Source: Rhodococcus triatomae (GTDB lineage Bacteria; Actinomycetota; Actinomycetes; Mycobacteriales; Mycobacteriaceae). Taken from it: a DNA stretch of 64,000 nt. The stretch lies in NCBI RefSeq assembly GCF_014217785.1, contig NZ_CP048814.1, forward strand, positions 3,472,001 to 3,536,000, written 5' to 3'. Positions 1 to 9,836 of this stretch are shown here, one piece after another; the stretch's first letter is position 1; every line of letters starts with the position of its first letter. The notes beneath the pieces were generated by a model. That model saw only the letters and a program-made list of their open reading frames with translations, was not told the origin of the DNA and did not search any database. A program made the position numbers and the translations under genes.

Positions 1-2
1 TG

Positions 3-416
3 CTCATGCACGGTCGCTCCGACTCCACGCTGAACCGGCACGGAATCCGGATGGGCAGCGCCGACATCTACCAGGTGGTCGAGCGGATTCCCGAGATCGC
101 GGAGGCACTCGTCCTCGGTATCGAGCGCGACGACGGTGGCTACTGGATGCCGCTGTTCGTCGTCCTCGACCCCGGAGCCGAACTCGACGCGGTTCTGCAG
201 GAACGGATCCGGACGGCATTGCGGGAACAGCTGTCGCCGCGGCACGTGCCCGACGACATCATCGTGGCACCGGGTATCCCGCACACGCGGACAGGAAAGA
301 AACTGGAGGTGCCGCTCAAGCGGATTCTCCAGGGTGCGGACGCGTCACGAGCCGTCGATCCGAGTGCGATCGACGCCCCGGAACTCATCGATTGGTTCGT
401 GCGCAGGTCCCGGTGA
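3..416 (+). CDS. aacS: Acetoacetyl-CoA synthetase, C-terminal part (5' end outside window)
   Basis: This is the last ~138 codons of an ANL-superfamily acyl-CoA synthetase; the reading frame is open to the window edge, so the ATG at 6 is internal. The motif GRSDSTLNRHGIRMG and the following IYQVVE are typical of the hinge and C-terminal lobe of acetoacetyl-CoA synthetases, which activate acetoacetate with ATP and CoA. The C-terminal lysine loop is seen in HTRTGKKLEVPLKRI, where the second lysine of GKK is the expected catalytic residue. It converges with the minus-strand N-oxygenase gene, with a hairpin between them. Substrate is inferred from the family. Confidence 0.85.
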   Translation, partial: LMHGRSDSTLNRHGIRMGSADIYQVVERIPEIAEALVLGIERDDGGYWMPLFVVLDPGAELDAVLQERIRTALREQLSPRHVPDDIIVAPGIPHTRTGKKLEVPLKRILQGADASRAVDPSAIDAPELIDWFVRRSR

Positions 417-447
417 CCGGGCCTGGTTCCTGGGGTTTCAGCCCTGG

Positions 448-465
448 GGCCTGAGGTTTCAGGCC
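448..465. terminator. Hairpin between convergent genes
   Basis: GGCCTGA (448-454), loop GGTT and TCAGGCC (459-465) form a perfect 7-bp stem in the 60-nt gap between the convergent acetoacetyl-CoA synthetase and N-oxygenase genes. There is no clear U-tract, so it is at best a bidirectional weak terminator. The surrounding 420-480 also carries two copies of a 21-nt repeat, each with an in-frame TGA relative to the minus-strand gene. Confidence 0.45.
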
Positions 466-476
466 GGGGGCCAGGG

Positions 477-1445
477 TCAGGTCCAGTCCCAGGACAGTCG
501 TTCGGCCACGTCGAGTTGCTCGCACAGCCGGCGGATCCCGCTGAAGTCCTGGCCGGGGCGTGCGCTCCCGAGGTGGTGTTCGGCATCGTCGATCATGGCC
601 TGCCCACCGGGAAGCTCCTCGTAGTCGACGATCGCCCTCCAGGATCCGAAATCGTTGCCGCCGAACGCGTCCATCCCCGCGACCAGGCCTTCGAGGAATA
701 CACGACACTCGTTGCCGTCCAGTCCGTCGAACACGGCGGCCGCCGCCTCGGAGGTGATCGAGGCATGCGTGTACTCGTCGCGGTTGTGCAGGCGCACCGT
801 CGCACGGTTCACCGGTTGCACGTCCTCGTCGTCGCACACCAGATCGAGATAGGAGCTGATGGAGATCTCGGCGACGGTGGTGAACGCCAGGGTGAGCAGC
901 GCCGCGACCCTCCGGTCGCCGGCCTCGTCCGCCGCCCGCCGGACCCGGCGCACCGTGAGCACGTCGGGCAGGACGCGGTCCGGCAACGCCCAGCCGCGTC
1001 GGCGTCGCGTCACCGCACTGGCGTTGCGGTGCATCAGGGTGTGGTACTGCTCGTCGACCATCGACTGATGCACCGCGAGATACAGCGTGTCCCCGAGCCC
1101 GGAGTCGAACGCGTCGTGGGCGAGCAGGTCGAAGCCGGGGTTGACCACGTACTGCTCGATGTCCATCACGTTCTTGTTGAACGCGACCCAGGCCCAGGCA
1201 CGCAGCCGGTTCCGTGCGTCCTCGCTCGCCGACAGGAACGCGTCGTGCCGGGCGAACGGTAGCAGGGTGTCGGGGTAGTCGTGTTTCTCGAGATCGAACA
1301 GGTCGTCCAGGTCGGGTTCGGGCTTCTTGACCGTGGCCCGTCGGCCCCACGTCGTCGTCAGACGAGAAACCACCGCATTCTCGACCCGGTCGTCCGGATC
1401 GGCGGTGGGCATGGTCGGTGGACGGGCCCTCACGTGCGCGGACAT
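477..1445 (-). CDS. AurF/CmlI-type diiron N-oxygenase
   Basis: A 322-aa protein of the AurF family (non-haem diiron oxygenases that turn arylamines into hydroxylamino, nitroso or nitro groups; AurF acts on p-aminobenzoate and CmlI on the p-amino precursor of chloramphenicol). The metal-binding signature is visible: an upstream EQYH (E-x2-H), a lone Glu in TTVAEISISS and the diagnostic HNRDEYTH (H-x3-E-x2-H). The ATG at 1445 overlaps the papC stop by 16 nt; a second ATG at 1412 is also possible. It is the last gene of a papB-papA-papC operon, so an aminophenyl-alanine-type substrate is more likely than free p-aminobenzoate. That substrate is inference. Confidence 0.85.
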   Translation of the reverse strand: MSAHVRARPPTMPTADPDDRVENAVVSRLTTTWGRRATVKKPEPDLDDLFDLEKHDYPDTLLPFARHDAFLSASEDARNRLRAWAWVAFNKNVMDIEQYVVNPGFDLLAHDAFDSGLGDTLYLAVHQSMVDEQYHTLMHRNASAVTRRRRGWALPDRVLPDVLTVRRVRRAADEAGDRRVAALLTLAFTTVAEISISSYLDLVCDDEDVQPVNRATVRLHNRDEYTHASITSEAAAAVFDGLDGNECRVFLEGLVAGMDAFGGNDFGSWRAIVDYEELPGGQAMIDDAEHHLGSARPGQDFSGIRRLCEQLDVAERLSWDWT

Positions 1446-2454
1446 GGCTGTCCTTCCGGTGTCGCATCGGTCGGTTCGGGGAACAGGGCGGGGTCAGCGA
1501 AGAGGGCGGTGCAGGTCGCGCGCAGCTCTTCGGTCCGGTGTCGCAGCGGATCTCGCGCCCGGTCGAGTAGGTCGGCGAAAGCGGAATCTCCGGCTCGGGC
1601 GGCCTTGCCCACCTCACGCACACCGGCGGCGAGCGCGGCTCGCGCCTGTTCGGCATACGGATTCGCCGACTGGATCTCCCGGTACACCTCCGGCGTTCCC
1701 GAGGCGACGCGCGACAGCAGCGCCAGGGTCACCAGATGCGGTGGGGCCGCGAGTGACAGGAGGTCGTCGACGGAAACGTCGAGGTGGCCCAGTGCTCGTC
1801 CGAAGGCGAGGACCGTCGCGTGGGTGAGCGCCTGGGTGGTGGCGGTCAGCCGGTCGTGCTCGTCGGCACTCACGGACACCACCCGTGCTCCCCGGCGCGT
1901 CCACGGTTCGCGGAGATCGGCCGGTACGGGACGTCCGTCGTACGCGACGACCGCCACGGCCCGGCCGTCGGGAGAGAGTGACGGCGCGAACATCGGGTTC
2001 ACCCCCACCGCCCGGTGACCGAACCCGACCTCGTCGAGAGCGGCCGCATACCGTGACTTGACCGACAGGGTGTCGACGACGAGCGCGCCCGCGGGGAGCA
2101 GTGCCTCCACGATCGGCAGGCACGCGACGGCGACCGATTCCGGGACGGCGAGGATCAGGACGTCGGTGCGCGCGAGGACGGAGACCAACGCTGCCTCCGG
2201 CGCGGTGACGTCCCCAGGAACAGTGCCCGAGGCGACTGTGTCGATCCCGGCGCCGTCGATTCCGGCGCCGTCGATTCCGGCGCCGTCGATCCCGGCGCCG
2301 GACGGGCCCGTCGAATCCCCGGCCACCCGGCCGGGGAGATCGACGACGATCACCGCGTCGCCGTCGCCGTCGCCGTCGGCGGCGGCCCACTCCGCGAGCA
2401 TCGTGCCCACCGCGCCCCGGCCGCCGACGACCGTGACCGTGTGGGCACCGCGGG

Positions 2455-2458
<4 letters not shown>
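1430..2458 (-). CDS. papC: 4-amino-4-deoxyprephenate dehydrogenase (PapC-like)
   Basis: A 342-aa member of the prephenate dehydrogenase family, expected to oxidise and decarboxylate 4-amino-4-deoxyprephenate to 4-aminophenylpyruvate with NAD(P)+. The N-terminus has a Rossmann motif (VVGGRGAVGTML), and further on VNPMFAPSLSPDG resembles the conserved region around the substrate pocket. The GTG start at 2458 forms a GTGA overlap with the papA stop, showing translational coupling. An insertion of four GAGID repeats sits in the Rossmann part. Assignment to the amino branch rather than ordinary tyrosine synthesis rests on the neighbours papA, papB and the N-oxygenase. Confidence 0.82.
2241..2300. 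repeat. Four tandem 15-nt repeats inside papC
   Basis: Four consecutive copies of TCGATYCCGGCGCCG run from 2241 to 2300, two with C and two with T at the variable base. They encode GAGID repeats in PapC. The unit length is a multiple of three, so copy-number change would keep the frame. A shorter run of GTCGCC hexamers lies at about 2360-2378 in the same gene. Confidence 0.95.
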
Positions 2459-4523
<2,065 letters not shown>

Positions 4524-4527
<4 letters not shown>

Positions 4528-4874
4528 CGCGGACCTCCGTCTTCGCGTGGCCGCGATCCCGTGCCGGTGACGGTGTCCTCGACCCGGCACGCCTCGTCGA
4601 TGAGGAGGTCGAAGAGGCGGTCCACGAACGCGGTGGAGAGCCCGTTGTCCTCGGCGTACTCGCGTGCCCGCCGGTGGACGAGGTCCATCCGGCCCGGCTG
4701 GACGACGGGGACGTCCGTGCGGGCCTTGACGGCCCCGACCCGACGGCAGAGTTCGACACGATCGCGGACCGCGTCGAGAAGCCTGAAGTCGACCTCGTCG
4801 AGAGCTGCCCGCAGCCCGGCGAGGTCGTCGACCGTTCCGTCCGGTCCGCTGTGCGGGTCACCCGGGATCTGCAT
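4524..4874 (-). CDS. papB: Chorismate mutase-like 4-amino-4-deoxychorismate mutase (PapB-like)
   Basis: A small AroQ-type all-helical chorismate mutase, 116 aa from the ATG at 4874, which has AGGGGG five to ten bases upstream. The frame stays open to an ATG at 4997, but that start would lie against the candidate operator at 5003-5025. The helix signature LRAALDEVDFRLLDAVRDR, then VGAVKA and HRRAREYA, matches the AroQ fold with its active-site Arg, Lys and Glu. It should rearrange 4-amino-4-deoxychorismate to the deoxyprephenate. It is the first gene of the pap operon and overlaps papA by 4 nt. A plain chorismate mutase role cannot be excluded from sequence alone. Confidence 0.82.
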
Positions 4875-5002
4875 CAGCCCCCTGTCGATCGTGACGGGGA
4901 TGCCCTCGGTCCCGTCTGCGCTGGTCCACTGCGTCGACCGGTAGGCTCCACCACGACGGCTACGGGTGGCGCTGGGGTAATCGACGGATCGATTCATGCT
5001 AC

Positions 5003-5025
5003 TTCACAACGCGAAACGTCGTGAA
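5003..5025. promoter_or_regulatory. Candidate TetR operator upstream of the pap operon
   Basis: TTCACAACG (5003-5011), spacer CGAAA and CGTCGTGAA (5017-5025) form a 23-bp inverted repeat with 8 of 9 positions complementary. It lies between the divergent papB and TetR genes, the usual place for an autoregulatory TetR-family operator. Function is inferred from position and symmetry. Confidence 0.5.
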
Positions 5026-5056
5026 CGGCTTGGCGGTCCCGACGGAAGGGAGCACG

Positions 5057-5659
5057 GTGGAGTCGCTCGCGGCGATGTTCGAGCCGGAGGACGCGCGAAT
5101 CCTGGCAGCGGCACTCGAACAGTTCGCCCTTACCGGTGTCCGTCGTACCAGCACGGACGACATCGCGCGACGGGCGGGAGTCAATCGGGCAACCCTCTAT
5201 CGGCGCCTCGGAACGAAGGACCAGATCGTCGGCGGGGCGATGGTGTTCGAGGCGACCCGCGTGCTCGCCGAGATCGACCGGCAGTTGCACGCGCTGCCGG
5301 ACGGTGTCGCCGCGGAGGACTTCATCGTTCGGTTCTTCGTCATCACCCAGGCCACGTTGCACACGAACCCGCTGCTCGTCCAGCTGCTGGAGGTCGACCG
5401 CGACGAGACGCTGTTCGCGCTCACGGGCAAGGCGGGTGGCATTCTGACCGCAGCCTCGTCCTACCTCGCCGACCGCATCCGGGAGATCCGTGCCCGTGCC
5501 GGACTCCCGAGCGACGACCGAGTCGAGGCAGTGGCGGCGGCGATCTCGCGGCTCTCGCAGTCCCTGCTGCTCACGCCGGACGGGCCCCCGCGTGTCGACA
5601 CCGAACGTGCGAGGGAGGACTTCGCGCGTGCCGTGCTGGTCCCGATGATCCTCGGCTGA
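5057..5659 (+). CDS. TetR-family transcriptional regulator (probable pap-operon regulator)
   Basis: About 200 aa. The N-terminal helix-turn-helix is clear: ALEQFALTGVRRTSTDDIARR followed by AGVNRATLYRRLGTKDQI. The GTG at 5057 is chosen because GGAAGGGAG lies 4-12 bases upstream; an in-frame GTG at 5021 has no such site and sits inside the palindrome. The C-terminal ligand domain has no recognisable specificity. It is divergent from papB and next to a 23-bp inverted repeat, so repression of the pap/N-oxygenase operon is the simplest role. It converges with lcp, and a role there is less likely because lcp has its own divergent TetR gene. Confidence 0.88.
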   Translation: MESLAAMFEPEDARILAAALEQFALTGVRRTSTDDIARRAGVNRATLYRRLGTKDQIVGGAMVFEATRVLAEIDRQLHALPDGVAAEDFIVRFFVITQATLHTNPLLVQLLEVDRDETLFALTGKAGGILTAASSYLADRIREIRARAGLPSDDRVEAVAAAISRLSQSLLLTPDGPPRVDTERAREDFARAVLVPMILG

Positions 5660-5668
5660 CCGGGCCGT

Positions 5669-5739
5669 GTGTCAGGGTAGCTGGGGTGTCAGGGAGAGCT
5701 GGGGTGTCAGGGAGAGCGGGGGCGTCAGGGGTAGCGGGG
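5669..5739. repeat. Four ~18-nt tandem repeats covering the lcp stop codon
   Basis: Four imperfect copies of GTGTCAGGGAGAGCTGGG (first copy 17 nt, last copy GCGTCAGGGGTAGCGGGG) run from 5669 to 5739. The last copy contains the final codons and stop of lcp on the minus strand, so each unit carries a TGA in that strand. The array lies between the convergent TetR and lcp genes. Confidence 0.85.
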
Positions 5740-6954
5740 ATTGTTGTGCTGGGGGATCTCGATGCTGATCGGACGAAGCTCGGACATGTAGAGCAGGACG
5801 AACTGCCGGAGGATCTCGTCGAAGGTCCAATACACCTGCGGTGTCGGCGGCAGGGGGAGGAGCGTCTCCCGGACGGCGACGAACGGGCCCCACGCGGTGT
5901 CCAGTAGTGGGCTCCAGACGGGTTCCCTGGGAATGCGTAGCCAGTCGGCGATCCGGTCGCCGAGCATGAATCGGGTCAGCGCCCCGAGGATCGGTCGGCT
6001 GAGGACGGTCGCGTCCAGTCCCGATCCGAGATCGAGGAGCGTGTCCGCCAGTTTGATGCCTTCCGGTGTCGGGGCGAGGATCGGGTCGAGTACCTCGGCG
6101 GCCTGGGAGTCGGCCTGATCCCACGTGGCGGGGATGTACTGGTCTTCGATGCCGAGCAGGTGTGCGCCCAACTGCCACGAGTGCAGAAAGCCGTCGGACT
6201 CGTCGGCGGGAACCCGTACGTTCCAGTCTCTCAGCGTCCGCATCACGGTGGTGGGGAGGCTGTGCCAGGTGACCATCATGTCGTGCTGGCTGATCGGGGT
6301 GTTCTCCGGTGCGGCATTGTTCCAGTGCGGGGACTGCGGGAGCAGGTGACGCACCGCGGCGTGCACGAGACGCGTCTTCACACTCGTCACGATCATCTCG
6401 CCGTCGTGCCGGTAGGCGTTGCGGGATCCGATGTCGTAGCCCAGTTTCGCGGTTCTCGAGATGCGGCCCTTCATGTTCGCGCCGCCCTTGGAGTAGTAGA
6501 CCGCCACCGCCTCTCGGGGAATCACCGTGCTCATCATTCCGCTGGCGAATCCGTACAGCACTCCGAGGTAGAGGCCCCGCTTCTCGTTGTAGCGGACGGC
6601 GGCGGCGAGCTTGTCCTGATCGGTCCACGCCGGAAGTCGGCGCGCGTGCTCCATGAAATCGCGGAGATCGGCGGGAAGGCCGTCGGGCAGTGGCTGACCG
6701 TTCTTCTTCCAGGTCCGCAAGAGTTCGTTCACCTTCGGAACGTCTCCGCGGTCGAGGAGTGACGCCACGAGGGGATCCGCCTCGGTGTCCCACACCAGGC
6801 GGGGATCCACGCCACTCCCTGTGCCCGGGACGGACCCGGCCGGTGACCATCTCCACGGCTGCGCACTCGCGGGTGCGCCGAGAGCGAACGCGCCCGCCGC
6901 GCCCAGGGCGACTCCACCAGCCTTCAGCACGTTGCGTCTACTCACGTTCTCCAT
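5725..6954 (-). CDS. lcp: Latex-clearing protein (secreted haem rubber oxygenase)
   Basis: A 409-aa DUF2236 haem dioxygenase that cleaves cis-1,4-polyisoprene outside the cell to oligo-isoprenoid keto-aldehydes. It begins with a Tat signal (SRRNVLKAGG, then a hydrophobic run ending APASA). Counting from the ATG at 6954 (GAAGGGAAG upstream), Glu148, Arg164, Thr168, Arg195, His198 (haem ligand in KTRLVHAAVRH), Arg202 and His203 fall at the numbers known for the Streptomyces K30 enzyme. Position 167, a Lys that can cap the haem in that enzyme, is Arg here. A divergent TetR gene and a perfect palindrome lie upstream. The K30 numbering is from memory. Confidence 0.9.
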   Translation of the reverse strand: MENVSRRNVLKAGGVALGAAGAFALGAPASAQPWRWSPAGSVPGTGSGVDPRLVWDTEADPLVASLLDRGDVPKVNELLRTWKKNGQPLPDGLPADLRDFMEHARRLPAWTDQDKLAAAVRYNEKRGLYLGVLYGFASGMMSTVIPREAVAVYYSKGGANMKGRISRTAKLGYDIGSRNAYRHDGEMIVTSVKTRLVHAAVRHLLPQSPHWNNAAPENTPISQHDMMVTWHSLPTTVMRTLRDWNVRVPADESDGFLHSWQLGAHLLGIEDQYIPATWDQADSQAAEVLDPILAPTPEGIKLADTLLDLGSGLDATVLSRPILGALTRFMLGDRIADWLRIPREPVWSPLLDTAWGPFVAVRETLLPLPPTPQVYWTFDEILRQFVLLYMSELRPISIEIPQHNNPRYP

Positions 6955-6990
6955 GTCCGTGTCTTCCCTTCGTCGCCCGACTCGATGAAG

Positions 6991-7015
6991 CAATGAAACA
7001 AACGTTGTTTCATTG
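6991..7015. promoter_or_regulatory. Perfect inverted repeat, candidate LcpR operator
   Basis: CAATGAAACAA (6991-7001), centre ACG and TTGTTTCATTG (7005-7015) give two perfectly complementary 11-nt arms. It is AT-rich against a GC-rich background and lies 37 nt upstream of the lcp start and 98 nt upstream of the divergent TetR start, so one dimer-of-dimers site could control both promoters. Confidence 0.7.
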
Positions 7016-7112
7016 TTGCATGAGTAGCACGAAGTGGCGCAGATCACAAGGATTTCGAGTCTCCGGGGTGTGCGTACCGCGGGTGTAGGATCGCCCCATC
7101 GAGGAGGAGATC

Positions 7113-7793
7113 GTGGAATCCGTGCCGCCCGCCCCAGCCCCGGCCTCGGCCCGAAAGTCCCTGCTCGAGCGCGCGTACCTGGACGCCGTCGAGCAGATCG
7201 ACGACGGGGACGGCACCCGCACGCGACTCCTCGACGCCGCATTCGAGCAGTTCTGCCGAAGCGGTATCCAGCGCTCCTCGATGGAGGAGGTCGCTCGCCG
7301 GGCCGGCCTGTCCCGGATCACCCTCTACCGGAAGTTCGCCACCAAGGACGCGTTGGTCGATCAGGTCATCCTGCGCGAGTTCAGCCGCTACTTCGCACGG
7401 TTCCTCGACGACATCGCCCACGCCGACGACGCGGCGGAGCGGGTGGTGCTGGGGTTCGTGAGTTCGCTGCGCGCCATCCGGGGGAACCCCCTGATCGGCG
7501 GCCTCATCGCGACGGAACCGACGCTCCTCGCCGGCTCCACGGTCGGCGGCGACGGCAGGATTCTCGCGACGGTGCGCCAGTTCGTCGCCGGCCAGCTTCG
7601 CCGAGAGCAGCGCGCCGGCAGCATCTCGGATGATCTCGACACCGACCTGGCGGCCGAGATGATGGTGCGCGTCACGGCGTCGTTCCTCACGATCCCCAGC
7701 CGCATCATCGACCTGGACGACGAAAGTCAGCTGGGTGCGCTCGCGTGGCAGTTCCTCGTGCCGATGTTGGAGCCTTCACCGCCGCGACGATGA
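7113..7793 (+). CDS. TetR-family regulator divergent from lcp (LcpR-like)
   Basis: 226 aa from a GTG at 7113 preceded by GAGGAGGAG. After ~40 residues of Ala/Pro-rich leader the DNA-binding domain reads LLDAAFEQFCRSGIQRSSMEEVARR, then AGLSRITLYRKFATKDALV. A TetR repressor gene beside lcp is known from other rubber-degrading actinobacteria, and the divergent layout with an 11-bp-arm palindrome fits autoregulation plus lcp control. The HTH of this protein resembles that of the TetR at 5057, so the two may be related copies. Confidence 0.88.
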   Translation: MESVPPAPAPASARKSLLERAYLDAVEQIDDGDGTRTRLLDAAFEQFCRSGIQRSSMEEVARRAGLSRITLYRKFATKDALVDQVILREFSRYFARFLDDIAHADDAAERVVLGFVSSLRAIRGNPLIGGLIATEPTLLAGSTVGGDGRILATVRQFVAGQLRREQRAGSISDDLDTDLAAEMMVRVTASFLTIPSRIIDLDDESQLGALAWQFLVPMLEPSPPRR

Positions 7794-7804
7794 CGGTGCC
7801 GAAG

Positions 7805-8527
7805 TCAGTCCCACATACCGATGCTCTCGAGGTGTGCGGTCAGCAGTGTCGCGCCCTCGGCGAAGTGCGCCTTGTTCTCGGCGGCGGCTGTCTCGGCGTC
7901 ACCGGCCGTCAAGGCGGCGACGAGCCGCTCGTGACTCTCGACGGCGGACTCTCCCCAGGCCCGGTCGGTCGAATAGAACTGCACCGGGGTGTACCGGACC
8001 GCGCTGGCGAGGAACCAGGACAGTTTGCGCGACCCGGCGTACCGGTTGAGCACGCGGTGGAACCGCCACTCGTTCTCTTCGATCTGTGCGCTGTCGCCGG
8101 CCGCGACAGCGGCGCGTAGCCCGTCGTTGTAGCCGGCGAGTTCGTCGAGCATCTCCGGAGTCGCCGCGGCGGCTGCCCGCCGCGCCAGTTCTTCGGCGAT
8201 CTGGCCCTGCAGCCAGAACAGATCCGCGATGTCGTCGCGGGTCAGGGGCGCCACGACGTAGCCGCGGTGAGGGACCAGTTCGACCAGTCCCTCTCCGCGG
8301 AGCGTCAGCAGTGCTTCACGCACCGGCGTGACACTCACCCCCAACTCCGCGGCCGTCTCGTCGAGCCGGATGAAGTCGCCCGGGCGGACCCCACCGGACA
8401 TGATGATGTTCCGTACGTGAACCGCGACGTCCTCCGCCAGTTGGGGGCGCCGACGCAACGGGGCACCCTTCGGGGCCCCGATACCCGAGCGGGACACGGA
8501 CGGCGGTGTCCTGGACGGCGGTGTCAT
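7805..8527 (-). CDS. GntR-family regulator, FadR/FCD subfamily
   Basis: 240 aa from the ATG at 8527, preceded by AAGGAG; a longer GTG start at 8542 would include that ribosome-binding site and is rejected. The winged helix spans ~40-105 (LAEDVAVHVRNII, VSVTPVREALLTLRGEGLV) and the all-helical FCD effector domain ~115-235 with metal-site-like residues in ENEWRFHRVL and HERLVAAL. FCD regulators sense small organic acids or acyl compounds. It lies 35 nt downstream of the acyl-CoA dehydrogenase gene in the same direction, so it probably regulates that operon and the divergent aldehyde dehydrogenase. Confidence 0.88.
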   Translation of the reverse strand: MTPPSRTPPSVSRSGIGAPKGAPLRRRPQLAEDVAVHVRNIIMSGGVRPGDFIRLDETAAELGVSVTPVREALLTLRGEGLVELVPHRGYVVAPLTRDDIADLFWLQGQIAEELARRAAAAATPEMLDELAGYNDGLRAAVAAGDSAQIEENEWRFHRVLNRYAGSRKLSWFLASAVRYTPVQFYSTDRAWGESAVESHERLVAALTAGDAETAAAENKAHFAEGATLLTAHLESIGMWD

Positions 8528-8562
8528 GGTCGGCTCCTTCACGGCATTCGCCTACGGACGGC

Positions 8563-9705
8563 CTACAGGCCGTAGGTCTTCCCGATGATGTCACGCTGGA
8601 TCTCGTTGGTTCCGCCGTAGATCGTCGAGACGATGGTCGAGCGCACGTGCTTCTCCATGTCGAACTCGGTCGCGTATCCGTAGCCACCCATCATCTGCAT
8701 GCCCTCGAGGGCCATCTTCTTGGCCGTCTCGGTGACCTTCAGCTTCGCCATCGACGCCTCGCGGGCGAGGACCTTGTCCGGGTGTGCGTCCGCTTCCGCC
8801 GCGACGCTGTAGACGAGCAACTTGCTGCACTCGATTTCGGTGGCGAGATCCGCGATGCGGTGGCGCAACGCCTGGAAGGAGCCGACGGGTCGGCCGAACT
8901 GCTTTCGCTGGGTGACGAATTCGAGGGTGTCGTCGAACGCGCGCTGGGCGGTGCCGAGCATCATCGCGGCGAGGATCAGCCGCTCGAAGTTCAGCCCGGT
9001 CATCAGCTGCCGCCAGCCGTTGCCGACCTCGCCGATCACCGCCTCCTCGGGGAGTACGCAGTCGGTGAAGTAGAGATCGTTGACCTCCTTGCCGCCCATC
9101 GTGTCGATGCCGCTGATCTTCAGGCCCGGGGTGTCCGCCGGGACGTGGAACATCGTCAGCCCCTCGTGCTTGCCGTCGCCGCGCCCGGTCCGTGCCACGA
9201 GCAGGATGTTGTCGGCGAAATGGGCGTTCGAACACCAGGTCTTCTGTCCGTTGACCAGCCAGCCGTCGCTGGTCTTCTCGGCTCGGGTGCTCAGATTTCC
9301 CACGTCGGAGCCGGCCTCGGGCTCGGACATCGAGATCGACTGCGACCGGCCCGCGACGATGCCGCGCAGTACGGTCTCCTTCTGGGCGTCGGTGCCGAAC
9401 TTGCGGTAGGCGCCGCCGGTGATCAGCGTGGGCCCGATTCCTCCGATGGGCGCCATCCCGTGCGCGGCCTCCTCGAGCAGGATGCACATGTCCACCATGC
9501 TCGCGTCGGACCCGTCGTACTCCTCCGGCACGGTGAGGCCGAGCCACCCGAGTTCGGCCATCTTCGCGTAGACCTCGTCGCTGTGGTTGTGGGCGCCGTG
9601 ATCGGTGAGCTTGTCTCGCTGTTCCCTGGTGCCGACCTCGCGCTTGCAGAAGTCGGCGACGGTCTTGGCGAAGTCCTTCTGTTCGGGGGTGAACTGCACG
9701 CTCAT
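8563..9705 (-). CDS. Acyl-CoA dehydrogenase
   Basis: A 380-aa FAD flavoprotein catalysing alpha,beta-dehydrogenation of an acyl-CoA thioester. Seen are the N-terminal helical domain, the middle-domain motif SISMSEPEAGSDVGNL with the WCSNA loop, and the C-terminal MQMMGGYGYATEFDMEKHVR followed by TIYGGTNEIQRDII, which is the substrate/FAD signature of the family; the Glu of GGTNEI is the likely catalytic base. Start ATG at 9705 with GAGGA upstream. It is divergent from the aldehyde dehydrogenase gene, and the pair would convert aldehyde to acid and on to beta-oxidation once an acyl-CoA is formed. Chain length is not predictable. Confidence 0.92.
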   Translation of the reverse strand: MSVQFTPEQKDFAKTVADFCKREVGTREQRDKLTDHGAHNHSDEVYAKMAELGWLGLTVPEEYDGSDASMVDMCILLEEAAHGMAPIGGIGPTLITGGAYRKFGTDAQKETVLRGIVAGRSQSISMSEPEAGSDVGNLSTRAEKTSDGWLVNGQKTWCSNAHFADNILLVARTGRGDGKHEGLTMFHVPADTPGLKISGIDTMGGKEVNDLYFTDCVLPEEAVIGEVGNGWRQLMTGLNFERLILAAMMLGTAQRAFDDTLEFVTQRKQFGRPVGSFQALRHRIADLATEIECSKLLVYSVAAEADAHPDKVLAREASMAKLKVTETAKKMALEGMQMMGGYGYATEFDMEKHVRSTIVSTIYGGTNEIQRDIIGKTYGL

Positions 9706-9784
9706 GCCGAGGTGTCCTCTCGTGGGGGTGGGTGTTGCTCGGGGGTTGTCGGCGGCTCCGGGGCGGCCTAGTGTGAGGCACACT

Positions 9785-9814
9785 ACATCAGATCAGATCA
9801 AATATATGTGATGT
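9785..9814. promoter_or_regulatory. Candidate operator in the divergent acyl-CoA / aldehyde dehydrogenase promoter
   Basis: ACATCA (9785-9790) and TGATGT (9809-9814) are inverted around an AT-rich core containing the direct repeat AGATCAGATCA and AATATATG. The 131-nt gap between the two divergent genes holds nothing else distinctive. Control by the neighbouring GntR regulator is inferred from location only. Confidence 0.3.
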
Positions 9815-9836
9815 GACTACTCGAAAGGAACCCACG

